From Thiosocius sp963753845 (lineage in GTDB: Bacteria > Pseudomonadota > Gammaproteobacteria > Chromatiales > Chromatiaceae), in assembly GCA_963753845.1 (NCBI GenBank), contig CAVWEI010000002.1, positions 366,036-430,035 on the forward strand: a stretch of DNA of 64,000 nucleotides, in the 5' to 3' direction. The translations under genes and the position numbers were made by a program. Shown piece by piece: positions 34,768 through 43,637 of the stretch (position 1 is the stretch's first letter; each line of letters begins with the position of its first letter). The notes under the pieces were generated by a model that was not told the DNA's origin, ran no database searches, and saw only the letters and a list, made by a program, of their open reading frames with translations.

Positions 34768-35270
34768 TCGGTGATCCCCGGTTGTCGCCGACGCCATTCC
34801 CAGGGCGGTATCGGAGCTTCATCCGACCACAGACCCCGGCGTTCAAGGCGTGCCTGCGCCTCGGCGACGGGGTAGGGGTGAGAATCGCCCGTTTGTGCGG
34901 CCCCCGGGGGGATCGTCGACCAGGCCAAGCCGTCATGGATCAGGTCCAGTGCAATATCCCGGCCCTTGAATATCAGGGTCCCGGTGGTCGTTCCGTTTGC
35001 ACCCGTATGTGCCTGGGTAACCACGACGAAGGCACCCGTCAGCGAATTGTGTAGCCGGTCGGCCGCGGTGTTCCCCCATGGCTGGTTGAGTTCCGGTGCA
35101 TCGATCCCGGCCAGCTCGATCCGGTATTGACTGTGGCTGATCCCGAGGATCAGGCTGTCACCGTCGACCACGCGGATGATTCGGCCGGGAAGCTGGTGAT
35201 CGGCCGCCTGGGCCAGGCTGCAAATCGTGAGGTTCAGCGCGATCACCAGTCGCATCAAGCTATTTGACAC
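34764..35270 (-). CDS. Secreted staphylococcal-nuclease-fold protein lacking catalytic arginines
   Basis: A 168-aa protein with a signal peptide (MRLVIALNLTICSLAQAA) and an SNase OB fold: GRIIRVVDGDSLIL, IELAGIDAPELNQPWG, LIFKGRDIALDLIHDGLAW and LERRGLWSD. The calcium aspartates and the Glu of the DAPE motif remain. The arginine expected just before LxGIDAPE is Glu, and the YGR arginine region reads NGTTTGTL. It is therefore probably not a normal nuclease, but could bind a ligand. GTG start at 35270 follows GGAGG by 8 bases. Confidence 0.8.
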   Translation of the reverse strand: MSNSLMRLVIALNLTICSLAQAADHQLPGRIIRVVDGDSLILGISHSQYRIELAGIDAPELNQPWGNTAADRLHNSLTGAFVVVTQAHTGANGTTTGTLIFKGRDIALDLIHDGLAWSTIPPGAAQTGDSHPYPVAEAQARLERRGLWSDEAPIPPWEWRRRQPGITD

Positions 35271-35351
35271 CAGATCGTCCTCCTCTCCGGCGTGTTCACT
35301 GGGACCTTGATGATACGGTTCATTTGTCGTGGAGCCATCGACTCTGCACCT

Positions 35352-36810
35352 TCAAAGCGCAGGCAGTTCGGCCAGGATATGACGGCCGTTTTCGTAGCGC
35401 TTTTGAATGTCGTACGGGACATTGGCGGTCACCTGGCTCCAGTTTCGCGGACGAATTGCAACATACATGGCCTGGCTGGGTGATTGACGGCCCGTCAATT
35501 CCTGAAACGAGATTTCCTCGGCACTGCCATGCGAATAAAAGCGTGCGGAAAACGGCAGATTGTACAGATAGTAAATCTTGTCGGGCCCCGCATCGCCCAA
35601 AGCGCGCCCGGCTTTATCCTGCTCGACAAACTCGATCAGACCCTTTTCCGACTTGTGCAGATCGGGATTCACGATCACGGCGATAGCCAGTCCAACACTG
35701 ACCAACGGAACCAGCAGGGAGGCAGCGAGAGTGTTGGCTGGCCAGGGAGGGTTTGAGGTTGCCGACGTGCTCGATTGCAAGCGCAAGCAGGATGGTGAAT
35801 GCGGGGATAGCCGGCAACACATAGGTCCAAAGAATATTGCCTGAAAACGTGAAGAACAATGGCGTGAAGACAGACCACAACAGCAGATAACTGACGAGCG
35901 GGCTCTTTATCGACTGTTTCAGTAGCGTCCGGCCCTGTCGCGCGCGCAATTGCCACAGCAGCATGGCGATCGCGATCAGGCCCCAGGGAAAAGAGGCCAC
36001 GAACCATTGTGGCCAGATCATGCCTTTTGGCTGGTTGTGAGCGTTGCCGTACAGGTCCCCGCTCCAGCCCGGGTCGATGAATCGCATGAAATGCTCGCCG
36101 ACGATAAAGTAGTTCAGGAAGCCTGGTGTCTTGAGTTCCGCCGCGATATACCAGGGCAGGCTGATCACGAGCATCAGCAGCAATCCTTTCAGCCATGGCA
36201 GGGCACTGATATAGACCCGTCTCGTGGGGCTCTGGATCAGCCAGATAATGATCGGCCCGAACGTGAGTACCGGTGCCAGAGGGCCTTTCGACAGAAGTCC
36301 GATGGCCAGGCCGAGGAAGAATCCATAGCGCCAAAACCAGGAGTTGTGCTTCGGCGCCAGGAAAAAGGCTGCCATGGACCAGGTCGTACCCAATACCAGG
36401 AAAGGGTCCGTCAGCACAGCGCCTGCCGTGACGAAAACCAACGCGCCGGAGCCGTATATGACCGCCGTATACCCGGCCAGGCGGCGACCGCCTGAAAACA
36501 TGGCAAACAGCCAAAGCATCCATGCGGTTGCAAGTGTGGCAAGCAATGAAGGCAGGCGTGCTGCAAATTCGTTGATACCGAAAATCTTGAATGATATCGC
36601 CTGCGTCCAGAACGAAAGGGGAGGCTTTCCCCAAAAGGGTACCCCCGGCTCGAAATAGGGGGTGATCCAGTCGTTGCTGACCGCCATCAGGCGCGCAATT
36701 TCTGCGTAGCGGGGTTCAGAGGTGTCTGCCAGGGGTACCCAGATCATGCTTACCAGGCGCAATACAACAAAAGCGATAATCAACCAGGCAAGATTCAGTC
36801 TCTGCCACAT
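35352..36810 (-). pseudogene. GT39/ArnT-type membrane glycosyltransferase, frameshifted
   Basis: Two overlapping frames together make one gene of about 485 codons. The first frame (36810 to about 35740) encodes a membrane glycosyltransferase using a polyprenyl-phosphate sugar: DTSEPRYAEIARLMAVSNDW, GVPFWGKPPLSFWTQA and at least eight membrane helices (GLLSKGPLAPVLTF, LPWYIAAE). After HVGNLKPSLASQ homology leaves this frame and continues in the next, TLAASLLVPLVSVGLAIAV to the end at 35352. So a one- or two-base change near 35730-35745 broke it. Either a real pseudogene or an assembly slip. Confidence 0.78.
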
Positions 36811-36890
36811 GACTGTAACTCTCTTTGTTCAGTACCTGTTGCCAGGCAGGCCTGTTGAATCCAGAACCAGTTTGATCGGCTGCGTATTTT

Positions 36891-37118
36891 TAGGCTCTGT
36901 CTGAGTTGACTGTTGAGGCTCCGTTCGAACGGCTTTGAGCAGCCGTAGGGCAGGCTGCGCCTGCCGATGTCGGGCACAGCCCGACCTACTGTCAGACGGT
37001 CTACGGACCTCGAACTACAACCCTGAGCCGCCGCTCGGTTTGTTCATGGCGCCGCCTCCTTTCAGGAACCGTCCCCTGCAGTTTACGCCTTTGCAACACT
37101 TAACTCAGACAGAGCCTA
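36891..37118. mobile_element. MITE-like element with 17-bp terminal inverted repeats
   Basis: TAGGCTCTGTCTGAGTT at 36891-36907 and its exact complement AACTCAGACAGAGCCTA at 37102-37118 bound 228 bases with no coding sequence. The TA at each outer edge could be a TA target duplication, as made by IS630/Tc1-type transposases (inference). A REP-like palindrome lies inside. It sits 128 bases from the tRNA-Thr fragment. Confidence 0.65.
36969..36985. repeat. REP-like palindrome, copy 2
   Basis: GTCGGGCACAGCCCGAC, the reverse complement of the 17-mer at 28447-28463. It lies within the MITE-like element beside GTAGGGCAGGCTGCGCCTGCC, another dyad. Confidence 0.55.
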
Positions 37119-37245
37119 TTTTTGGGCCTCAAGCAGATCGCAGGATGTTCGGTGAGCGAACGGCGGGACTTGAGCGCTTTGATCCCCCGGCCATTGCACC
37201 GGCGCATAGCCCGGAGTGGTTTGAGTGTGCGATCCCCGGAGAAGA

Positions 37246-37290
37246 TGGAGCCAATGGGCGGAATCGAACCGCCGACCTACTGATTACGAA
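37246..37290 (-). tRNA. 3' fragment of tRNA-Thr (CGT): attachment-site remnant
   Basis: On the minus strand the sequence begins at the anticodon loop TTCGTAA (CGT), continues with half the anticodon stem, variable loop, T arm GGCGGTTCGATTCCGCC, acceptor half CATTGGC, discriminator T and CCA. The 5' half is missing: upstream bases (GATGC) do not pair with the anticodon stem. This is what an integrase leaves when it recombines at the anticodon loop of a tRNA gene. The intact gene should lie at the other end of the element, beyond 64000. Confidence 0.85.
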
Positions 37291-37433
37291 GCATCTGCAC
37301 CCTTGCAGCAGGTTGGTCTGCAGAGTAGGGTTTTGATTCTTCCCTGTAGGTTTCCCTGCTGGCTGGGAACAGGATTCAGGCGAATGATACCAGACCAGGG
37401 GACCGGGAATCACCCCGATCCCTGCTGCAAGGA

Positions 37434-37566
37434 CTACCCGCCCCGGCATTTCTCGCTGTCTTCCAGTAGCTCGTCCCGGAGAATCTTCACGCCTTTGGCG
37501 CCGCGATGCCCAGGCGCACGTGACTACCCGAGATATCCAGGACCTCGATCCGGATCTCGTCACCGA
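37434..37566 (-). pseudogene. Broken csrA-type RNA-binding regulator
   Basis: One frame reads IGDEIRIEVLDISGSHVRLG, the core of CsrA, then hits a stop after IAAPKA. The next frame continues GVKILRDELLEDSEKCRGG to a stop at 37434-37436, matching the C-terminal helix (CsrA: APKxVxVxRxEI). The usual MLILTRK start is not found upstream. So both a frameshift and a lost start are present. CsrA paralogues often travel on integrative elements. Confidence 0.7.
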
Positions 37567-37756
37567 TGAGTTCAGACCACTGATCCCAAGCCGATCCGGC
37601 CGAGGAGCGAGCGGATCGTCGACGCCGCGCTGGACTTCCTAAGGCGAGAAAAGAAAAAGCCCTAACTGCCGATAAATACGAGACTCCAAGGGAACTTAGT
37701 ACCAAGCCGAAACAGGAAAGGAAATTTCTGCACAAGATGCTCCTGTAAATAGGACG

Positions 37757-37770
37757 CAAGTGATCACTTG
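37757..37770. promoter_or_regulatory. 14-bp perfect palindrome upstream of the first island gene
   Basis: CAAGTGATCACTTG, centred 75 bases before the 456-aa gene. Possible operator for the small helix-turn-helix protein at 39612 or another repressor; no match to a known operator is claimed. Confidence 0.4.
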
Positions 37771-37837
37771 ATGAGCCATGAGGGTATTACAACGGCCTAC
37801 TTTTGCGTGAGCGGTACCTCTCCACCGGAGGTGCACC

Positions 37838-39208
37838 ATGGGTAAGAGAGGCGACACGAGATGGGATGGCGCCAAGGATAGGTTTGTCGGCAAGAACGTC
37901 GACTACGATGCAGAGGTGGAGTGGTATAGCGCCCTCGACGACCTGGACCTTGGGACGCCAGACAAGACGGCAATCATGCAGCGCGAGGCGATCAAAGGAA
38001 TCCCCGAGGCGCTGGACAAACTGATCGACGAAATCCCTCTGGATGAGGACCTCTCATTTAAGGACTCGCGACTGCGGATGCTGATCCAAGCAGAACGCAT
38101 CAAGCTGCTGGCACCGTTGTTCCCCGACTGGCAGTTCATCTATGAGCGGCTGCGCCATGCAGCACTCGAACATCAGCTGCCGTTCTACGGTTTGACCAAG
38201 TGGATCAAAGACGAAAAGCAGAAAGGTTGGGTGTTCACCGCTCAGGCGGGCGACGTGTACAAGCTGAAGATCGCGGTTGGTCCCGCCAACAAGTCCTACC
38301 AGTGGCTGTACGCGTTACTAGATGCCAAGGGCGAGATGCTGACTTGGGAGGAGCTGGGCATCAGCGAGCAGAAAGGTGCAGACGCCAAGAAGCAGTTCAT
38401 CCGTGGAATGAAGCGACTGGTCGTTGACCTGCGAGAGCATGGCAAAGGTCTGCCTAATCTGGCGGACATGATCGACGCACTGATTCCACGCAACCCGGCG
38501 GGCAAGAAGCCGGTGAAGCTCAGCGGCATCAAGTTTTGGCAGCAGCATGAGATCGACCCGAGGTTTGAGCACCGCAAGGCAGGCCTGCGTGGCATGTTCC
38601 AGTTTCATGGGCAGAACTCCGGGGTCGCTTTCCGGTATCCACCCTGGTACGAGGGTCCAAGGCTGAGTGCAGGCCCATTCCCGCAGGCGGTGCCGCCGGG
38701 TGAGTACGAGCGCTGGATGGACCACAAGCAGTTCAAGAAGCGGAGATACTACCCGACTCCGCAAGGGAGCCAACAAGTGGGCTGCAGCGACAAGCAGCGC
38801 AACCCATTTGTGGAACGCGAAGAAGGTGGTATCGCGCAGGCACATGGTCAGAGCCGTGGTAGGCACGGGATGGGAACCAAGCGACTGGAGGGCGAGCATC
38901 TGCTGCCCGAGATGGAGTTCAGGAATAAGCTGATGACCGAGGGTAACGTCCTGGGTGACCCGGAGACGGCAGAGCCGGACAGCAGCCGCGAGGAGCGCAC
39001 GGACGTGGAACCGATCAAGCCTCATCAGTACCTGGACAAACACGGCAAGCCCTACGCGGAGAAGCTGACGCCACCCAGGAATGCCGACGTCAAACCCCTG
39101 CCGAAGGCTAAGACGCGGAAGATCAAGTCCCCAACGAAATCGGACCTGCGAGTTAACCGAAGGGACGAGATCGAGGCCGCAGAGTGGGAGGCTCTGAAGG
39201 GGAAGTAG
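37838..39208 (+). CDS. Uncharacterised 456-aa island protein
   Basis: I do not recognise this protein. It is soluble and strongly charged. Residues 1-60 are acidic/charged. About 60-210 is a helical block (LIQAERIKLLAPLFPDWQF, MKRLVVDLREHGKGLPNLAD). From 230 onward it is rich in Pro, Gly, Lys and Arg, ending in a basic tail (KAKTRKIKSPTKSDLRVNRR). That composition would suit a nucleic-acid-binding or virion-type protein, but this is inference. The start has a strong GGAGGTG ribosome site. It is the first gene after the att fragment, on the same strand as the primase gene. Confidence 0.75.
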   Translation: MGKRGDTRWDGAKDRFVGKNVDYDAEVEWYSALDDLDLGTPDKTAIMQREAIKGIPEALDKLIDEIPLDEDLSFKDSRLRMLIQAERIKLLAPLFPDWQFIYERLRHAALEHQLPFYGLTKWIKDEKQKGWVFTAQAGDVYKLKIAVGPANKSYQWLYALLDAKGEMLTWEELGISEQKGADAKKQFIRGMKRLVVDLREHGKGLPNLADMIDALIPRNPAGKKPVKLSGIKFWQQHEIDPRFEHRKAGLRGMFQFHGQNSGVAFRYPPWYEGPRLSAGPFPQAVPPGEYERWMDHKQFKKRRYYPTPQGSQQVGCSDKQRNPFVEREEGGIAQAHGQSRGRHGMGTKRLEGEHLLPEMEFRNKLMTEGNVLGDPETAEPDSSREERTDVEPIKPHQYLDKHGKPYAEKLTPPRNADVKPLPKAKTRKIKSPTKSDLRVNRRDEIEAAEWEALKGK

Positions 39209-39403
39209 GCGCACGGATCGTGCCAGAAACGCAGTTTTGATGGTCAATTGGTAAGGACTCGAAATCGCTGAAACGCTTGCAGCACTGAGGCCGCAGCCCG
39301 ATCAGCATGGAAAGTCACCATTTCAAACTGCGTTAGGAGTGAGAGGGGAACGTTTTTACCAGTCGCAACGGCTAACACCACAACAAATTCTCAGGCCCAC
39401 CAT

Positions 39404-39579
39404 AGCCGGCGGAACCGGCTGGGCTTGAAACCGTAACACCCAGACATTCAACCAACACTGACCACCCGTGAGCCGAAAGGCTTCTCCCCGGGCGGGCAGC
39501 TATGCAGAAACGGCCAAGCCTGGGCCGTAAACAACCAGGCAAACCATGGACCAGCTAGGGGGGCAACCCTGAAGGCTGG
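39404..39579 (+). ncRNA. Hairpin-rich leader before the helix-turn-helix gene
   Basis: Four hairpins in the 403-base gap 39209-39611: AGCCGG/CCGGCT (39404-39420); AGCC-GAAA-GGCT with a GNRA-type loop (39471-39482); ACGGCC/GGCCGT (39510-39528); and CCAGC/GCTGG (39551-39579) enclosing AGGG/CCCT. It could be a regulatory leader RNA, an antisense target or a single-strand origin. It matches no family I know. Confidence 0.4.
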
Positions 39580-39611
39580 GTTCTGTTTTATCTCAACGAC
39601 AGGAGAAATCG

Positions 39612-39995
39612 ATGAAATCCATCGAGCAGAAGTACCTCAGACCCGCGGTGGCGGCTGATGTGATCGGCGTAAAGGAAACTGATATGAACACAGGAAAACA
39701 CAACGTAAACGATGGCCACATATGGCTGTCACTCGAAGAAGCAACAGCGTATCTCGGCATCGCCCCGAAGGTGCTCGGCCTCTGGAAGTCGAAGACTGAT
39801 CTGCAAGGAAAGCAGGTAGGTATGCCGTTCAAGATCGTGACTGTCGATGGCACTGACTACCGCGTGTACAACCGCGCCGATCTCGATGCGTTCATCGCAG
39901 GCAACTACAGCGACCCGGTAACCGGTAAGCGCGTAGAAGGCACGTCGCACATGACCTTCAGCGGAACGAGCCCTACGGCTGGGGGTGCCAAATGA
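39612..39995 (+). CDS. Small helix-turn-helix (excisionase/AlpA-type) protein
   Basis: A 127-aa protein. The first 35 residues have no clear family. Residues 37-95 read IWLSLEEATAYLGIAPKVLG, then LWKSKTDLQGK and VYNRADLDAFI, the pattern of a MerR/excisionase-like winged helix used in phage and island regulators. It has a good ribosome site (CAGGAG) and its stop overlaps the start of the primase-helicase gene by four bases (AATGA), so they are co-translated. It probably controls the replication gene or excision. Confidence 0.75.
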   Translation: MKSIEQKYLRPAVAADVIGVKETDMNTGKHNVNDGHIWLSLEEATAYLGIAPKVLGLWKSKTDLQGKQVGMPFKIVTVDGTDYRVYNRADLDAFIAGNYSDPVTGKRVEGTSHMTFSGTSPTAGGAK

Positions 39996-42463
39996 ACGCA
40001 CCGAAACAAGCAGAGAAGAAAGCCACAACTGGCTACGGTGATATGGCGCCGGTCTTGCTGACCAAAGGGTACATGCCAATCCCCATCAAGCTTGGAGAGA
40101 AGCGGCCAGAGCCGGAGATCAACAAGGTCATTGGCAAGGGCTGGTCGAGGGTTACAGCTGACGACGTACCCGCACTGGCTGACGCATTCGGTAAAAGCTA
40201 CGTTGGTCTGGTGACCGGCGCCGTCCGCGCCTTCGATGTCGACTTCATGGACGAGTTGATCGTCAAGAAGGTGATCACGAAGCTGACCGAAGACTACCCT
40301 GGTGTGCTCGTACGCCGAGGCAATCCGCCGAAGGTGCTGTTCGTGTTCCGTGCAGAGAAAGCCGAGCTGGGCAAGCGTGCATCTAAATGGTACTACCCAC
40401 CAGGTATCGACCTGACTGATAAGGACGCAGTTAAAGCCGCAAAGGATAAGCGGTCCAGGTTGGAAGTGCTCGGCAAGGGTCAGCAATTCGTTGCCAAAGC
40501 GTACCATCCAGACACACGAGAACCGTACGTCTGGAAAGGTGGGAGGTCACCAGTACAGGTGCCGGTGAACAAACTGCCGGTGATCACCGAAAGCTACCTG
40601 GACGAGATATTCGAGTGGATCGACAACCTGGCCACTGAAGCCAAGATGGTGCCAGCAGGTAGTGAGGTCGACGCGGGCGAGGTGAAGCCGTTCGAGGGCA
40701 AAGGTGAACCCTTCATCGTTGATGGGTATGACCTGCAGCGCACGCTCGACGTCATCGACATCTGCATCAAGTACGGTGCCTTGGACATGGAGACCCGTGG
40801 CGAGTCGAGTGAGCACCCAGGATGGCTTCACGCAGGCATGGTTCTGCACATGCAGGGCCAGGGCGAGTCCGAGTGGTTGGATGCTTGGAAGTCCATCAGT
40901 TGGCCGGACGCACCGTGCCAGACAGTGTGGAAGTCATTCAGGGTAGGCGGAGGTGGGTTCGGTCTGAAGAACCTGCTCGATGCACTGCACAAGGCTCCAT
41001 CAGTACCGATGGCCACGCTCGTGGAACACCCGAGGGTGCATGCGCACCGTGCGGTGGCAAAACCCGAAGACTTTCCCGAGGAAGAAGTACGCGAGGTCGA
41101 AGGTGAGGTCGTCGCCCCGGAACAGCTGTCCGCCAAGGATGTCATGTTGGCAGACACCGTGCTGGTTACCGATACCGGTGAGTTCGTGAGGCTCAAGGAC
41201 ATGTCGTCAATGAAGACTCAGACCTTAAACATGGTGTGGGGGCATGTGCTTTCTGAACCACAGGCGGCGACAGTCTTCAAGACCAGCCCCAACAAGATGA
41301 TCGTGGCGGGGCTGCGCTGGTGGCCGGGTGAAACGCTGATGTTCGAAGTCGAGGGCAAGAAGCTGCTAAACAGCTACATGCCTTCTGACATCATGCAGGA
41401 GGCCCGGTCCATGGAGCAGGTCAGCGATGAAGACATCGAGATCTACCTTGAGCTGGTGCAGCGTCTGATACCGGGCGATGAGCAGCGGGGGTTCCTGCTG
41501 GACCTCTTCGCGTTCACAGCGCAGCGTATGGACGTGAAATCGAACGTGCATCCACTCCTGGGTGGCGCGCATGGGATCGGCAAGGACAGCATCCTGCAGC
41601 CACTGATCAACTGCATCGGCGAGGATCACGCGAAAGCCATCGACGAGGGCACTGCCGCGAGTGACTACGACGACCATTTGGTGGAGTCGAAGATCGTGGT
41701 GGTCGAGGAGGTGCAGCAGTTCATCGGCAAGCTCGATTTCGAGAACAAGATGAAGATGCGGCTTGCATCTCCACCTGCCAAGCTTCAGGTCAACCCGAAG
41801 TCGAAGCCTAAGCAGCACATCCCCAACATTCACCTGTGGATGTTCTACACCAACTACCGGACGCCAATGAACATCAGCCAAGGGGACCGGCGGTTGTTCT
41901 GTGTTTGGTGCGAGGGGACCGAGGCTGAAGCGCAACAGCTTGAGGCCGAGGGCTACTACAAGCGGTACTGGGATTGGCTGGAGTATCACGGCGGATTCCA
42001 GAAGGTGGCCGGCTGGCTTATGCAGAGGGATGTCAGCAAGTTCGATCCCAAGAAGCGGGCCATGATGACCCCCTGGAAGCAGGAGATCATCGACCACTCC
42101 GGTACACCGGTCCAGCAGGCACTCCGCAGGCTCGACGAGAATCCGAACTCGATCTTCCACCGTCGCAGGCTGATAACCGCTGAAGAGCTGATCGAAGAGC
42201 TGGGTGACGTCAACGGCAGGAAACCAACCTACCAGCACGTCTCGCAGTACCTGACGGAGCGGGGGGCGGTGCAGTACGGCCAGTGTCAAAAGCGGATCGG
42301 GGGACAGAAGCAGCGGGCCAGGGTGTGGATCCTGGACGACTTGGAACGTCTGTCCAAACTGACCGGCGCGGATCTGTACCAGGAGTGGCACGACGAGGTC
42401 GCCGCTGAGACTGCGCAAAGGGGTTTCCCGGACGTGGATGAGGATGACACGTCCTGGATCTGA
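39992..42463 (+). CDS. Bifunctional primase-polymerase / DUF5906-type helicase
   Basis: An 823-aa replication protein. The N-terminal part (about 1-200) has prim-pol features: LGEKRPEP, GLVTGAVRAFDVDF with acidic metal ligands, GVLVRRGNPPKVLFVFR and SRLEVLGKGQQFVAKAYHPD. A linker (240-420) follows. The C-terminal superfamily-3-like helicase (about 490-680) has Walker A GGAHGIGKDSIL, Walker-B-like KIVVVEEVQQF and MFYTNYRTPMNISQGDRRLF. Such proteins start replication of phages, plasmids and integrative elements. The stop codon abuts the iteron-like repeats. Codon use is less G/C-biased than in the flanks. Confidence 0.88.
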   Translation: MNAPKQAEKKATTGYGDMAPVLLTKGYMPIPIKLGEKRPEPEINKVIGKGWSRVTADDVPALADAFGKSYVGLVTGAVRAFDVDFMDELIVKKVITKLTEDYPGVLVRRGNPPKVLFVFRAEKAELGKRASKWYYPPGIDLTDKDAVKAAKDKRSRLEVLGKGQQFVAKAYHPDTREPYVWKGGRSPVQVPVNKLPVITESYLDEIFEWIDNLATEAKMVPAGSEVDAGEVKPFEGKGEPFIVDGYDLQRTLDVIDICIKYGALDMETRGESSEHPGWLHAGMVLHMQGQGESEWLDAWKSISWPDAPCQTVWKSFRVGGGGFGLKNLLDALHKAPSVPMATLVEHPRVHAHRAVAKPEDFPEEEVREVEGEVVAPEQLSAKDVMLADTVLVTDTGEFVRLKDMSSMKTQTLNMVWGHVLSEPQAATVFKTSPNKMIVAGLRWWPGETLMFEVEGKKLLNSYMPSDIMQEARSMEQVSDEDIEIYLELVQRLIPGDEQRGFLLDLFAFTAQRMDVKSNVHPLLGGAHGIGKDSILQPLINCIGEDHAKAIDEGTAASDYDDHLVESKIVVVEEVQQFIGKLDFENKMKMRLASPPAKLQVNPKSKPKQHIPNIHLWMFYTNYRTPMNISQGDRRLFCVWCEGTEAEAQQLEAEGYYKRYWDWLEYHGGFQKVAGWLMQRDVSKFDPKKRAMMTPWKQEIIDHSGTPVQQALRRLDENPNSIFHRRRLITAEELIEELGDVNGRKPTYQHVSQYLTERGAVQYGQCQKRIGGQKQRARVWILDDLERLSKLTGADLYQEWHDEVAAETAQRGFPDVDEDDTSWI

Positions 42464-42464
42464 G

Positions 42465-42670
42465 TGGACTCATGGACTCACCGGATCTCGGTTCAAAAGA
42501 GGGCTGGACTCATGGACTCAGCGAACCTCTGCATTTTTGGACCGAGTTCCGGAATAACGGTTTTTGGGTGGACTCATTGCCTCAATGGGGTACTCACCTA
42601 AAAACCGCTTGGTGAGTCCACTTAAGCCATTGTTCTGCTTGAGGATCTGGGAAATGGACTCATGGACTCA
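42465..42670. repeat. Iteron-like octamer cluster, candidate replication origin
   Basis: The 16-mer TGGACTCATGGACTCA, itself two octamers, occurs perfectly at 42465-42480, 42505-42520 and 42655-42670. A seventh octamer with a degenerate partner is at 42569-42584 and an inverted octamer TGAGTCCA is at 42613-42620, so 42568-42621 can form a hairpin. Spacing of the first two 16-mers is 40 bases. The cluster starts two bases after the stop of the primase-helicase gene. Direct repeats beside a replication-initiator gene are the hallmark of iteron origins. Confidence 0.7.
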
Positions 42671-42996
42671 GTAGGTATAAGAGGTAAGTGTTTTTTCCCC
42701 CTCTCCAGAGCTCCCCGGTGGCTCTCTCCTGGAACTTTACGCCCCGGGAGGTGGTGAGGGCGGGGGGCTCCGAGTCCACCCTGGCAGGTTTGCCCGACTA
42801 CTCGACCGAATTTGGTCCAACGATTAGATCCCCCCCACTACGCGCGCGCGCGCGAGGCATCGGGCGTTCGTGGGTGTCTTTCAACTTTCAACATAACGCG
42901 GGCTGGAAATCCATTTCGTGATTATGAGGAAAACGATGTGACGACGACCAGAGGACCACATTGTCCGACGGTAACCATCAAAAACGGAGAAGAGTC

Positions 42997-43228
42997 ATGA
43001 GGTGGAGTGAAGCGAAACGTGCTGGTGCAAAGCGGTACCACGGCCGGATATGCCCGTTCCATGAAGGGCTAAATGGACTACGGCGCGCGCAGCGGCCAGT
43101 GTGTCGGGTGCCACGCGGATCGTGCCTGGTACGTTTCTGTGAAATGGCACCAGGAGCTGCACGAGAAGCTCAAAGAAATGACGGCGGAAGTTCCGGGAAC
43201 CGGCGAGGATGAATGGTTCTACCCGTAG
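42997..43228 (+). pseudogene. Small Cys-rich phage-type zinc protein, frameshifted
   Basis: Frame one gives MRWSEAKRAGAKRYHGRICP and FHEGLNGLRRA, preceded by a GGAGAAG ribosome site. The next frame gives ARSGQCVGCHADRAWYVSVK ending at 43228. Together they match the pattern of short phage proteins (R-Y-x-G-x-x-C...H-x-G...R-x-x-C-x-x-C) that bind zinc. The frame changes at a GCGCGCGC run near 43083, a slippage-prone site. Alternatively, the second frame starts alone at ATG 43073 (51 aa, GAAGGG upstream). Confidence 0.5.
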
Positions 43229-43637
43229 AGGGAGGATCGCGCGCAGAGTCTCTGCGTGCACACACGGTTGAGGAGGGCGCTCGGCCCTCCGAATCACAGC
43301 AGCAATGAAATGCCCTGGTCGATTCCAATGGATACCGGGGCGCGGAAAAATGGATGACCGACGGTGGTGTGGAGCTCTGCATGCCGGAGGATTACGACCC
43401 GTACGAGTTCGAATGATCTGACGTGCAGCACTGCGCTCTGCCGCGGCTGGCCTCGACGGTAAAGCGGACGCTGGGTTGTGCACTGCAATAAGCCGTTGTC
43501 GACCCACTACGGCCACTCAGGTCATGACAGGTGAGCGGCAGGTCTGTAGCTGACCTTACCCGTCTGATGCCAAACTGCCCACAGGCCGGAGGCGTCTACC
43601 GTACCGGGGGAAGTCCACGACCGTCTTTCAGGGTTGC
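43229..43637. other. Gap between replication module and efflux genes
   Basis: Contains the hairpin GGAGGGC-GCTCG-GCCCTCC (43272-43290) without a T run. A short open stretch ends EKWMTDGGVELCMPEDYDPY at about 43416 but has no good start codon. Otherwise nothing recognised. Confidence 0.4.

Noticed and set aside
42841..42854. Alternating CG tract as a functional element (Z-DNA)
   Set aside because: Only seven CG steps; too short for a claim without data.
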